A stretch of 64,000 nt of DNA from Mangifera indica (GCF_011075055.1 NC_058154.1:6864620-6928619); one strand, 5' to 3'; counted from the stretch's first letter, positions 37,885 to 51,900 are shown. Notes: generated from the letters alone by a model not told the origin. Program-made: numbers and translations.

Positions 37885-39498
37885 TGTAGGATTTTGGCAA
37901 GAAAAATAAAATTTTTAGATCATGTTCACATCATATGTAACAATGGTAATATAAAATTTACATGTTGTTTAAAGAAATAAAACATAGAAACATGTAAACT
38001 ACCTTGTACCTTGTAATTTGATTTGAAGTTAGGAAGCTTGAATCACTAAAATAAGTGATCTCTTGACTAGTACCCTTCAAAGAAGAAAAATGGAAGCTTT
38101 CCCGACAAAAGAAGAAGAAGAAGAAAAAATGCATTGTTTTTCTATATTTCTCTCCCATTTATTAAACTAAAACTTGATAATTATCAAGTTAAATCATGTG
38201 TCTAATTCTCATTGGTTGATAATTAAGAGTAAATCATAATTTGACACATGTTGAATAATTTGTGCCTAAAATTATTCATGCAACTTTCTAAACAATTTAA
38301 AAGATGCAAAATGACAATTTCGCCCCTTTTCCAAATCTTATTCAAAAAGCATAATTTCTATCCTCGGAAAGTGCTAGCCAACTATAGATAAATATTTTCA
38401 GCTTCATAACACCATTTTCTTCCTTGAAATATGGGTGTGACCTTAAAGTTTTATAGTGACATAGCCATAAGTCCCATATCAGACAATACATTTCATTATA
38501 TCACTGTATAACCCAAAATTGTCGTTAACTGATATACTTCGTTTTCTGCTACAAAACGAAGCTTCCACTGATCATGTGGTGTCATCTAGCAATGTCCCAT
38601 GACCCCTACATCACAATGAAGTACAAGCTTCACATAATGTCAAATGAACCTTTCTTACTCACACTTATCATGTAGTCCAATCCCTCTGTTGTTACATCCC
38701 GATTAAATTTGAATTCATGGAATGTCAAAATCCAATATTTAATCTTTTCTAATATCAAGCAATACATCATAACGTGCTACATCGAAACTCTCTTCATGTG
38801 GTCTTTTATCTACATTGGCCAGTGTCTTAGATTTTCATGTTTCTCAATATTCATATGGGAACTCGGAGTATACGAGCTAATAGATCCCTGTATGATCATC
38901 ACTTGTCCTCTCGCTCAAGCAACATATGATCAAAGTGACTTCTGAATAAGACATGATTAGCCTCGTGGTATACACAGTATGAATCATACGTTCCGAAACG
39001 AAGCATAATTGTGATATCTCATGTCAAATGATCTATACACTAGTATGATTTACGATGTATCATCAACTACATATTAATGCCCATGTGATCATCGTTCAGT
39101 GGTCACGTTCGATAAACAATATAATATAATAACCTTTGATCAATTCTCTAATCATCGAACGTATCTATCGTTTACCCATGTGTATATCCACCATGTTTAA
39201 TATCATCCACTGATATACTGTGGTGATATAGCACACACCCACTATGCAATACTATTGCCCAAACAGATTGCCTATGTAGGGAACGATTTGATGACGTTTA
39301 TTAAAACTCATCGGGATTTTTCACATGTCATATGCATGCAGCTAATATGAATATAATATACAACTATAACATAGATATAAAATTGATGCAGAAAACATGT
39401 GAAGTATGATAGAACTCTTCTTTTATTAATAATGTATATGCAAGATATACAACCCTTGAAACCAACAAAGTAATTGGTTTTTAGGGCATATTCTAGCA
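37885..39498 (-). repeat. 5' LTR of element D2
   Basis: On the minus strand it runs from TGCTAGAATATGCCC to CCTACA (1614 bp) and is homologous to 20772-22439. It lacks the long TA run of D1. Confidence 0.83.
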
Positions 39499-41319
39499 CA
39501 CTATGTTCCCAATCATCTTCCATGACACAAATGCTTGACATTTTAAACTTTAATCTAATTGCGCCAATAATAATTTTGGATGAGAATTTCATTAAATTCT
39601 ACTAATCTAAGAATTCCCACATTTAACAAATATATATATAATACAATGAATGTATCATCTATTTTGACTAGGACTAATTCATCAACCCGTATTGATCTCT
39701 GAGTTTCTTTATCCATGATAAAGTCTCTATTACATTTACGTTAGGTCAAATACCTCGCATTATGTTAATTTGGGAATAACATTAATGTAGTGGATATTCT
39801 TTTGTACATTACTAAGTGTCACTCTATAGCAAGCTATAATGAATCCACTCAGTCCTAAAAAGTTTCAAATTCTTGTCCCAAATAAGATCATTGATTACGA
39901 GGCTCATATTCACGCATGGATATTATCTCTTTTCCAATTAAAAGAATTCAACAGAGTATTGATAGTTTCGACATGCAATGTGATGGTCCCTAGTCAACAA
40001 ACTTGCATGAAGTATAAACATTTATTTCAAAACACCAATATGTGTTTTTGGGAGTTGGAATAAGATATTACATGTCTTTATGCACCATAAGACCAATGGA
40101 ACGCATCTCATATACAAATCTGAGTACTATACAGCTTCCAAAGACCTGAAACAGATTTCAAGCACCAAAACACCCTGGAAAGGGCTCTTCACGTGCTATC
40201 ATGTACCAAAATAAATTCATACGCTCATTCACACGCTGAAACGATGTCGCATGCACCTCCACGTACCATAAAAGAGTTAGCACACGACTTCACACTCCAG
40301 GAATGAGTTGAAGGTGTCGCCACACGTTTGCACACGTCGCCACGCTCGAAATGAGACTATCACATGCTCACATGTGTCAGTCAACGTTATGGTCAATAAT
40401 TTGATCATTGATAGATCAATTGACCCGATAGGGCATTGACCAGTTTGGGTGAATAGGTTGATTTGTTAACCAATGGGTCAGGTAATCAGGTTTTACCAAC
40501 CTGATTTTGACCTAGAATATACATAAACCCTAGAATTTCTATATGTTCAATTAACTGACTTTCGACAATTTTCTAATGATGGCACCATAAGGCTTTTATA
40601 GCCCAATTGACGATGAATCTGATCATTCCAAGTTCTGGAACCAATGGCGTTGAAATCCATCAAAACGGCAACGAAGAATAAAGATGCCTACAGTTTCAGT
40701 TTTGGGTCAATTTTCATCAATTCCAACATTAATTTGAGTCGTTTTTTTAATTTAAAACATGCAATACCATTCCAATTATTCATCCAACATGTTTCCCAAC
40801 ACCAATTTCATGCAATTTTGGTCGTATTAACTTCGTGCCCAAAATCAAATATTTTAAAACAAAATTCAATATACATATTCTAATTTGCACAATATACATA
40901 ATACGATTCATAGAAAACATAGCAAATACATATCCTAGGCTCTGATACCAATGTTGGAAATAATTAAATATGTTAGGATCAAATTCTATGAATTTTGTAA
41001 ATAAAGATTTGTGTGCCCGGAGTAATTTTCAATGAAGCTTCTTCATATACAGTGCAAGGTATCAACGTTAGTCTATTTCCATGATGTCATTTGCCTACAT
41101 ACTGATTTTCAATTAGGGAGATAGAATCTGTGCATTACATTGGTAGGAGAAAAAGGGAGAGTTCTTTTCTCTAGAAAAATAACGTTATATTTTCATAGGG
41201 AGACAATTTGGACAATTTATATATGTCTAACTGTCCTACAACTGCCTCTTATAGCTGCCCTTGGTAGTTATATTAAACTGAATCGGGTTGACTCGTTATG
41301 GGTGGACTTGGATCCAATA
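39499..41319 (-). mobile_element. Element G: F-family copia fragment inserted in A's RNase H
   Basis: The 5' LTR (40952-41319), PBS (40939-40950) and about 1.4 kb of leader match I (61820-63720) in reverse. D2 interrupts it before gag, and the remainder is missing. At its other border A's RNase H reading ('VNFVGS') stops exactly at CCAATA, the LTR start. Confidence 0.78.
40952..41319 (-). repeat. 5' LTR of element G
   Basis: On the minus strand it starts TATTGGATCCAAGTCC and ends CCAACA. A PBS TGGTATCAGAGC lies one base away. It is homologous to the LTRs of F and I. Confidence 0.87.
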
Positions 41320-42349
41320 GTTTCTATTGACTTAACTTCCAACAAAGTTGACATCCAAATAGCTCACTAGGACAAATGAGATTTCTCTAAGATACCACAA
41401 GCCTAAAAATCTAGTGTCATGTTTTTGTTTGAAAATTCTTTTAATAGTATTAAAAGAGATTCCATAGGACATGATTGGATTCAAACACACAAGCACACAC
41501 TAAACATAATATTGGGTGTACTAGCAGTTAAATATAAAAGAGAGTCAATCATACCTCTATACATTTTGACATCAACGTTTGGCCCATTTCATCTTTAGTG
41601 AGCTTAATAGTTGAACTCATTGGTGTACTTGAGGCTTTTGGTTCCTCTATGATAAGCTTCTTTAATAAGTCTTTGATGTATGAAGCTTAGTTGATGAAGA
41701 TGCTCTTTTTGCTTTGTTTTTCTCCTATCATGCTCATTTCAAATTCTTTGTTCATAAGATTAAAAACTTCTTCACACAAAGAGATCTTAGTAGAACCAAA
41801 AATAATATCATGAACATAAATTTAAACTAAGAGTATATCATTTTCTTTATGCTTAACAAACAATACGGTATCTACTTTTCCAATGCAAAAGGCCTTTTCA
41901 AGCAAATATTTACTCAAACATTCATACAATGCTCGAGGTGCTTGTTTTAAACCATAAAGAGTTTGTTGAAGTTTAAAAACATGGTTTGAAAAATCATGAC
42001 TTTCAAACCTAGGATGTTCTTCAATATAAACTTTTTCTATGATAAATCCATTTTAGAATGAACTTTTGACATCCATTTGATATAAAATAAAATTTTTGGA
42101 ACATACAAATGTCAAAAACATCCTAATAGATTCTAGTCTAGTTACTAGTGTAAAAGTTTCTTCAAAATCTATTCCCTTTTCTTGATTGTAATCTTGAGCC
42201 ACTAATCTAGTTTTTTTTCTAATAACCACTCTAGATTCATCCATTTTATTTCTAAAAACCCATATTGTACCAATAACAGATTGATGATTTGGACAAGGGA
42301 CTAATTCCCAAACATTATTTCTTTCAAATTGATTTAGTTCCTTTTGCAT
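41320..42349 (-). pseudogene. Reverse transcriptase / RNase H of element A
   Basis: From 42349 downward: 'MQKELNQFERNNVWELVPCP', 'KTRLVAQDYNQEKGIDFEETF', 'FILYQMDVKSSF', then after a stop 'TLYGLKQAPRALYECL'. The catalytic tetrad near 41805 reads YVHD instead of YVDD, so one metal-binding Asp is His. 'FEMSMIGEK', 'ASYIKDLLKKL' and 'STPMSSTIKL' follow, and RNase H 'LGLWYLR..SYLDVNFVG' is cut by element G. It cannot be active. Confidence 0.82.
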
Positions 42350-42593
42350 GACTAAAATCCAAAACTCATCATTTAATGCATCATGAAATATTTTTGGTTC
42401 AAATTGTGAAAGAAATGAAAATTATTACAAATATTGAAAGATGATCTAGTTTAGCACCTTGAGTTTTCCCACCAATTATTACAAAACTCCTTTTGTTTTT
42501 TCATTCCTAAACACAATAAGGCATTCAATAATTTATCTTAGGTACCCAAATCATGTTGGGTCTTTGCAGGTTAGTTTTTGTTCCTTTAGAAAC

Positions 42594-43565
42594 TCATACT
42601 TTCTTAGTGCCTATATGATGTTTCTTTTGAACTGGGCAAGATGATGAGATGTGACATTTATTTCTACAATAATTGTAAGTTATATTAGATTCACTTGAAG
42701 TTGAAGCTTTGATAAAAAAAAATTTCAAATATTTTGCTTTAAACCCTTGGTACAACAAGCATTTTATCAAAAATATCATTTCCATTTTTTAATTTTAAAA
42801 CTATTTCACTTAAATCCTTTGATCCCCTTTTTAAAGCTTCAATTTCATTTTCTATAGTTTCTTTTTTTTTCAAAACTAGAATACTTATTTTCTCCATTTT
42901 CTTTTTCTTTAAGCTTAGAAATTTTTTGGTTAAGAAATTAATTTTCTTTCTTTAAAGATTCATTTTCTTTTTCCAAGTTTAATTTTTTCTTTCTAAGAGT
43001 TGCATTTTTTGACATACAAAGAGCAAGTTTTTCATTCATCTTTTCAAATGTATCATATAACTCTTTATATGAGTGGCTCTTATATATCTCATCACTTATA
43101 TTATCTAAATCATCAATAGTATTAGATGAGCTAAAGTTGGTTACCTCATCATTTGTGATTGCCATGAAACACGTGTTGGCTACTTCATTGTCCTCTTTTT
43201 TGGATTTACTTTCATTATTATCATCCCATGTAACCTTCATTGTTTCTTTTCTTTTTTGAATCTTCTAATTTTGAGGAAAAGGCAATCATATTTGATGTGT
43301 TCCAAATTCTTGCATTCACAGTACATAACTTGTTCTCTTCTTTGTCTTTCTCCTCTTTAACCTTTAGTAGCCTCCTTTTTGGTGAAGTTTTCATTCCTTC
43401 TTAGTTTTCTATTTCTTAGAAGCTTTCCAATCTTCATAATCAAGAGAGCAATATCCTCATCTTCATTATTTGACATCTCCTCTTCTTCTTCTAGGAGCTT
43501 TTCACTCTTTTTGATGGATGATTTGAAGGCGATGCTCTTTTACTTCTTCTCCACTTCTTTAATTA
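42594..43565 (-). pseudogene. gag fragment of element A with coiled coil
   Basis: From 43565 downward: 'SIKKSEKLLEEEEEMSNNEDEDIALL', then 'KIGKLLRNRK', a knuckle-like 'CECKNLEHIKYDC' near 43290-43320, and the frame 43240-42938 with 'FEKMNEKLALCMSKNATLRKKKLNLEKENESLKKEN'. The latter is a coiled coil ahead of a second Cys/His-containing stretch at 42600-42785. The layout equals that of B's gag. The N-terminal half is missing, and the LTR follows directly. Confidence 0.72.
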
Positions 43566-45137
43566 AAGGATCAATGGCCTAAGAGGGGGTAAATTAGGCA
43601 ATTTAAAACAATTTTTACTAAATTAAATAATTAAACCAATTTATGCAACTTAATAAATGTTGGCTATTTTTAAAGCAATTTGTAAGTATCTCAAGGTATA
43701 TTTCAATTAATCAATATAATCAAAACAACATAATACATATTATAAGTTTAAGAGAAAAGAAAATCAAACAAGCGATGTATAGTGGTTTAATGCAACCCGA
43801 CCTATGTCCACCCCTCCAAGCTATCTCCCTTGGAGTAATCTACTAATTCTTGGTTGACAAAACCCTAACCAGGCTTTTTTTCATAGTACAAATAGCTTCC
43901 AAAGTGATTTTAACCTTTACAAGTGTTATTACTTACTTTCTCTCACTAGAATTTCTAGTATCTCCAAGAGTGAACCTCACTCTTTTATAATGCAATTTTT
44001 TTAGAAAATAAAGTTTAAAACTCTCTCAAAGAGTGAATATGAAAGTTATAATTTGATACAACCCAACACAAGTGTATTTAAGAAAATGAATAAGCAAGAG
44101 TTTTGATTAGAATGACAGTTTTGCAAGTGAATAACTCAATAACAATTTACTCACTTATGTATGAAAGTTTTTGGTTGTAAAAAGTTGTTCCCCAATGATT
44201 TTGATTTAGTTTATATAAGAGAAAATAAGGAAAATTACCATTGTGCACAAAACTAGCCATTTTAATTTTTCAAAAAACGTTCAATTCGATTGACTAGATG
44301 TAATTCAGTCAACCAGATATCACGTAACACTTTCGTGGTGTCTACATGGCACTAACTGTCATCACAAAAGTTGTCATCAAAAAATTCATATATTCAGTCA
44401 ACCAAATATATGATTTCTACATAATCCGAAAGTTGTCATAAAAAAATTCGACTGGTCAAATTTTATTCATTTACCCCCTGAATTTTGAAAATTTGCCATT
44501 TCCCCATAAAACTTTAAAAAGTGACAATTTAACTTATTTTGGAAAACTCTTTTAAAACCAATTTTGAGATATGAAATTTTAGTCTACAAAACTTTATAAT
44601 TTCAAATGAGTTATTGACATTTGATAAAATTTTGGCTTAACTCAATAAGTTTAAAAAATGACATTTTAACCCAAAATTTTGAAAGATATGGAAATTACCA
44701 ATTTAACCTATTTTTGGAAAACTTATTCAAACTCTAAATTGAGATATGATATTTTAATTCACAAAACTTTATAATTTCAAATAGCTCATTGGAATTTGAT
44801 AAGGATCAGTTTAACTCATTAAGTTTGAAAAATGACACTTTAACCCCAAAGTGTGAAAGATGTGAAAACAAATGTTTGAGTGAATCACATGCAAACAAAT
44901 TTTCTAATCAAAATTAATGTTTCAAGATACTAAAAACCATCTACCTAAACTTGAGTTTTTCTTCAATTCTTCATTTTGAACATTATCTTTGGTTTCTATC
45001 TTGATACTTTTTCAAGTGTAATAAATAAAATCTTGTACTCTAAACTCAGACTCAAGTAAACTTGTTAGTCAATATAATTAAGAATATATTAGTTTGTTAT
45101 CATCAAAATAAGAGTATAATGACTCTTTGAATCAATA
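43566..45137 (-). repeat. 5' LTR of element A (1.57 kb)
   Basis: The right end TATTGATTCAAAG (minus) aligns with TGCTGACTTAAGG at 34508. The left part contains 'ggtttaatgcaacccgacctatgtcca', homologous in position to the 'cctcctatgtccacttcttcaag' block of B's LTR, and ends near 'aatttaccccctcttaggc'. The PBS is deleted. Confidence 0.65.
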
Positions 45138-45945
45138 TTATTTATATTATAAAAATATATTACCAAAGTAATAGTTATTTATTTTCAATGGACGAACACC
45201 TATGATAGGTTTTGTGGATAGCATAAGATCAAAACGCCTTAGACGTGTATGGTGAGTAAAAAGGTGCTAATGGTGTGAACGGTGTGGAATTAATGTTTAT
45301 GGATCACATAACGGAGAAAGAAGAGTTTGTTGTCACTCAGAATAAAATGCTTGAGAAATATAATGTAAAATATACTAACTGATTAAAAAAACAATTGAAC
45401 TAAAAAGTGAAATAGACAAATTCATTCGTCCGAAAAAGTCTTGGTGTGATGGAATGAAAAGTAACCAAGTAAGTGAAAAATTAAAAGCTAGCTCAGGAGT
45501 ATGACTGTAGTCTAAGGTTAGTGATAAAATTATATACGAGTTGGAAGCAGTATGATTTGTGAAGAATTCTTAAGATGATAATTCTGGAGAGAAAATTACA
45601 TTAAGATGATAATTCTGGAGTTCCAATGTCAATTTGAAAAGCTGTTAAAGTTATTCATAACTAAATCGTATCCATTTAGTACAACTTATGATTAGAAAAG
45701 TCATGATTATGAGAATAATTTATAATATTATAATCAATCCTTGCATGATTGGTCTAACTTATGATTATAAAATTATATGTAATCATAATCCAATTTTATC
45801 TGTTTCACAAAAAATAAAATAAAAACAAATTATTATTTGTGCTAAAATGTCTAATATTTGGCTTTATTTACCTGTACATTACTTAAATTTCTGGAATTAA
45901 AAGTATACAGTATCTTTTCAACATTGCAAACAAAAATTTAATAAT
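45138..45945. other. Intergenic DNA with a short duplication
   Basis: No gene is visible. A 20-bp word 'ttaagatgataattctggag' occurs at 45570-45589 and again at 45601-45620. Confidence 0.6.
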
Positions 45946-46625
45946 GGCCAAAAGACTTATTCCTGCCCCAGATATAGCGCATTCTCAAACTTTCATTCAT
46001 TAAATTTTAAAAACTTAAATACCTATCTGTTTATTAATTTTTATAGTTAGTATTAAGGTTAAAAATGTCATTTATTGATTATATTTAAATAAAGAAAAAT
46101 TTATCAATTTTTTTCATTTTAGTTTTGAAAACTAACAATTTCTCTTCTAACTTAGTTTCAAAAAGTTAGTTTTTTATCCCCATCATCAAAGGTTTCCATA
46201 TTTTAGGGTTAAAAATCATTTTTCTCAAAATTTAAAACATTGCACTTACACTCCCAAAAAATATATTCTCTCTTTCTAACGACGGCTTTTCTTAATGATT
46301 CACTCCAATATATTATCAACCCCATCACCGACGCAGTTTTTGAGGGGTGTAAGTCAATCTTTTGAACTTTAAAGAGAGCGATTGTTAATCCTAAATTATG
46401 AAAGCCCTAAATGGTAGGGATGAAAAAACTAACTTTTGTTAGTTTTCAAAACTAAAGTGAAAAAAGGGGATACATTTTTTTCTTTAAATAAAATCAATAA
46501 ATGATATTTTTATCCTTGATACTAATTATAAAATTTAATAGATAGATGAGTATTTAAATTTTCAAAATTTAACATATGAAAGTGAAAGGATACACTAAAC
46601 TTTGGTTGGGAATAAGTTTTTGGCC
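45946..46625. mobile_element. MITE with about 200-bp inverted ends (Mutator-like type)
   Basis: The left end (45946-46160) and the reverse complement of the right end (46400-46625) run in parallel: GGCCAAAAxACTTATTCC, 'aaatttaaatac', 'aattagtat', 'atttattgatt', 'ttagttttgaaaactaac'. Long inverted ends without coding capacity suit a nonautonomous Mutator-like element. Flanks 'tttaataat' and 'tttaatgaa' agree at 7 of 9 bases, which would be a decayed 9-bp duplication. Confidence 0.65.
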
Positions 46626-46819
46626 TTTAATGAATTATCCTACTGAGGAAGTAGTGTTTTTCTCTGTCAATTTATTTTATTATTTTACTTTATTTTTTGT
46701 ACTTAGTAACATGTGATCCGCGACTTAAAAAGAGAAATAAAACTCTAAAAATCATCAATTGTTGATTTTTAACATCAATCATTATCCAGTCATCTTTAAT
46801 TTCATTAACAATCCCTTGT

Positions 46820-47160
46820 TTAATAGGGGACATCATCAGCACTTATTACCGCTTGCTCTACAAAGACAACATCATAAGGATTGACATCATACATTTCAAA
46901 CTGTGGATTTTTGATGGCTTCTCCGCGAATGAATTTTTGAATTTCTATGCTTGTAACAACTGAATATTGATGTGTGAAATCAACGTGTGGAATTTTGCTT
47001 GATATATCCCATTTGTCTTTTTATGTACCAAAGGCTTCATCTGACACACTTGGCAAGAATAAATGTGTCGTCTAAAACACAGCCTGTGTATTTTGAATAG
47101 ATTGTCCAAATCAAAAAAGGGGAATATGGTATCTCTCTCCTTTATATGGAATTAGAAGTC
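46820..47160 (-). pseudogene. Unidentified degraded coding stretch
   Basis: On the minus strand the frame ending at TAA 46820-46822 is open for 66 codons back to a stop at 47021-47023. It continues with two more stops to about 47155. The composition is protein-like: KIPHVDFTHQYSVVTSIE, 'FIRGEAIKNPQFEMYDV' and 'PYDVVFVEQAVISADDV', ending in Tyr before the stop. It shows less Lys/Asn/Ile bias than shadow frames here. I do not recognise the family. It might be the C-terminus of a transposase or of an endogenous viral protein, but nothing in the sequence decides this. Confidence 0.35.
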
Positions 47161-48129
47161 ATTTTTTTATTTGGGTATCCCACCGATTAAATAAAATTAA
47201 TCTACAGTAATATTGATAAAATCATTAAATTACATATAAAATGACTTGAAAATGGAATTGAAAAATTGTAAACTATCTTATTGGTTAAATACTAACCTCC
47301 TTGGGGTTGAGGAGATTTTTTGGTCTCAACTCGAATGACACTCACTATAAAATATACATGTCATGTACACTCCCTTCTTAGCTTGGCAAAACAAAAAGTG
47401 AAGCACATATCAAAATCATATGTGGTCATAACATTTTGTGAGGAATAACCATTTCAACTCATAAAACGAGTTTTCTTACTTAGTGGAAGAAAGGTAGGAA
47501 CATGTGTGTCATTAATAGGGAAAACTCATACTATATTAATATATTTCTAATTGCTTCTTTTATTGAATTTTGATTTGACGATCTCATGAAATAACTTAAT
47601 TTTGATAATATTTTATTATGTAAGTAAAAGGGTAAGTTTTTCAAAAAAAAAAAAGATTTGGCCCTCAAATTAGATTGACTTAACAAAAAACGGTAACATA
47701 GTAAATTTCCCAAGAGAACTGAGCATTCCTAGTGAAGAATTATCATTTCATACATAAAGACCAACGTAAGGTAGAATAAGGTTTTTCTATAGCGGAATAA
47801 GATTGAAGCTTTAAGAATTGGCATTCAGACTTCACCAACATATCCAAACATCCACTAGAACAATCAAGCAGAATCAAAGCAAAACACCAATTTTATTTAT
47901 TAGAGTTTGTGTATATGTTTACACGTATGACTGAATAAATATTCTTAAGGTAGTAGAATCATAAAGAGAATCAAATATAGGTTGATCATGAGAACTTTAT
48001 GAGCAGCACATATGGTGACTAATCTAAAAGATATTATTTTGACAAAAGACACATATAATAGAATAAATGTTATCGTAGTATTGAACGAGCTAATCAAAAG
48101 ATAACAACATATCTCACGTGTTAAGATTA
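47161..48129. other. AT-rich intergenic DNA
   Basis: I see no gene, RNA or clear repeat border. The short open frames lack domain-like patterns. Confidence 0.5.
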
Positions 48130-48890
48130 TTGTCATCAACCTAATATAACACATGAATGCATGTTGACTAGGGTTGGACTCGAGTCGAGCCAGGTCGAGC
48201 TCGGCTCGGCTCGATCGAGCTCGAGCTGGCTTGGGTTGACTCGGTAAATTTTTTTTTTAAATTTTTTATACAAAACGACGTCGTTTTGATTCATATATAT
48301 ATACAAAATAATGTCGTTTTGATATGAAAAATGAGCCGAACTCGAGCCGAGCCGAGTTCGGCTCGAGTCGAGCTCGAGCCGAACTCGAGCCGACCATAAA
48401 TAAACTGAACCGAGCCCGAGCTGGCTGTGAGCCGAGCTCGACTTGGCTCGAATCCAACCCTAATATTGACTATATGTTCACTAGACTAACCTACCAAGAG
48501 AATTTCACATGGATAGTAATCTGGGTATCTGTGGAATATATCTTTTAATAGATAATTGTGCATGTAATTTTTAGACTTGAGATCAATAAAACGTTTTCTA
48601 CACCAACTAACCTAATTTGACATTAACCCAATGTAACTTTTTTTTAGGATAATTAATACAATAATAATTGGGTATGTCAAGAAGTGTAACAAGAGTATAT
48701 AAGATTCATCACTTTCTAGTAGGTATCTCATTACACCATTTCGTCATGGCATAGTGCTAAAACTTTTGTCTTAATCAGAATTGGTTAGTGGCTCATCTAA
48801 TGTTAACTCAACCATTGCTTGAATAACCAACATTAATATCAAGGGTCATATTAAATAGACACTACCTACACGTGTTATCCTTAAGGAAAT
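48130..48890. repeat. Left copy of a diverged repeat flanking the ubiquitin-eL40 gene
   Basis: It pairs with 52590-53040 in the same orientation. Shared words include 'ctaatataacaca', 'cctaatttgacatta/actac', 'taatgtaac', 'gaagtgtaac/cca', 'ttcatcactttctag/gag' and 'ccaacattaatatcaagg'. A hAT-type MITE interrupts it. Probably old LTR fragments. Confidence 0.65.
48169..48462. mobile_element. hAT-type MITE built of GAGCTCG/TCGAG repeats
   Basis: This 294-bp element has inverted ends TAGGGTTGGA(C/T)TCGAG, extended by about 20 further bases of TCGAGCTCGGCTC after a small gap. Flanking octamers are 'atgttgac' (48161-48168) and 'atattgac' (48463-48470), an 8-bp duplication with one mismatch as produced by hAT transposases. 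The arms consist of overlapping GAGC/TCGAG/GGCTC words. The centre holds the perfect 18-bp palindrome caaaacgacgtcgttttg (48271-48288) and a decayed second copy (48304-48321). There is no coding capacity. Confidence 0.85.
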
Positions 48891-49625
48891 ACGGAATGAC
48901 GAAAGAATCCAAATGTACTATAAATGTACTGTTAAAAGGTTAACGTTAATTTTTTTTTTTAAATCAATTAAATAGTTAAAATGTTTTGCTAAACATCACT
49001 TATAGTTTGTGAATATACAGATAATTAATGTAAAATTACCCCTGAATTTATTCATAACCAATATGATAAGAAACCTATAAAACACACACAATGGGAGGGT
49101 AACGAAAGTTTACAAGGAAAAGATGATAAAAAACGTACATGTTCAAAATCAGCATGTTTAAGTCCTGTGATGAAACTTACCCAAAAAAAAAAAATTTCGA
49201 TGAAGAAAGCATAAAATGAAAGAATAAACGAAATAAGTCGGCTAAAAATTAACTACTATTTCATTAATTTTAGCTTAATCCTTCAATAATAGATGGAGTA
49301 GAACCTTGCAACCACCAAAATTTGCCAACAATCTTGGGTCAATATGTAAACGTATAACATATTATTGTAAGCCATAATACTAAAACAAGATGCCTCCAGG
49401 TATAAAATTGACCGTTTCATCAACAATTAAAAACAATGTTCGACACATACAAGACTAGAGTATGTGATACCGATAAATCTCAAAACTTCGAAAAATCATT
49501 ATAAGTCACTTAAATTTTTAATTGCCTAATAGTAGTAAAATCTTCCATGTCACATAATTTAAAGTAAAATATTAAATTATATAGCAACATGGCATATCAT
49601 GCAGAATCCCTTCATAATCAAAACT
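48891..49625. other. 3' flank of the ubiquitin-eL40 gene
   Basis: AT-rich and without a gene. The 3' UTR of the minus-strand gene should lie just below 49626. No unambiguous polyadenylation signal can be fixed by eye. Confidence 0.5.
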
Positions 49626-51450
<1,825 letters not shown>

Positions 51451-51499
51451 GACTTTGTTTGGTTACAAGGTTATCTGCGAACCCCGTTGGGTTACAGGT

Positions 51500-51900
51500 T
51501 TACAAATATGGAATCAATATCCTATAACATACTATATATATTTTATAATATAATACAATATAAATGAAAAACAATGAGAGTTATATGCCGTAACAAATCA
51601 ATATAATATAGTAAATATATTTTATAATATAATATACATTATCGATACAAATCAACACATTTTTTAAGAAAAGTGATGATGTAATATAAATTTATATGAT
51701 AAATTAAATTTTCGTTATATATGATTTTTTTGAAATAATGACATATTTATTAAAATTTTTATTATTTTTTTAAAAGTTGTATCATATGAAATAATATGAT
51801 ATAATATAATACAATATTTAATATATAATACAAAAAATTAAGTTTTTGATATACAATATAATATACGATTTGACATTATGATTACAAAAGCATAAGCTTC
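51500..51900. repeat. Simple AT-rich tract upstream of the ubiquitin-eL40 promoter
   Basis: It contains recurrent 'ttttataatataatac' and 'atataatata' words (for example 51540-51552, 51608-51632 and 51797-51830) and almost no G or C. There is no gene. Confidence 0.7.

Larger units (their letters stand above)
35213..39498 (-). mobile_element. Element D2: rearranged sister copy of D1
   Basis: The 5' LTR (37885-39498), PBS (37871-37882), leader (35757-37870) and gag start (ATG at 35756) match D1. Gag breaks off at 35428 and is joined to 35213-35420, which is an inner piece of the same LTR (matches 21857-22060). D2 is therefore a deletion derivative in which part of gag, all pol and both ends of the 3' LTR were lost. 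Its right end lies in the leader of G ('...catagtg' on the minus strand). Confidence 0.75.
15312..45137 (-). mobile_element. Element A: SIRE-like copia element, host of the nest
   Basis: The remaining parts are the 5' LTR (about 43575-45137), a gag fragment (42594-43565), RT/RNase H (41320-42349), a 3' internal stretch (34509-35212) and a 3' LTR split into 34079-34508 and 15312-15545. The two 3' LTR pieces, joined, follow the order of 44455-45137. The left end of this LTR copy is incomplete, so the left border is a truncation and no target duplication can be shown. Gag is joined directly to LTR, and RT directly to gag, so leader, protease and integrase were deleted. Confidence 0.7.

Noticed and set aside
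48266..48548. Overlapping open frames on both strands with Ser/Arg/Glu-rich repeats.
   Set aside because: They arise from the GAGCTCG/TCGAG words of the MITE, which lack stops on both strands.
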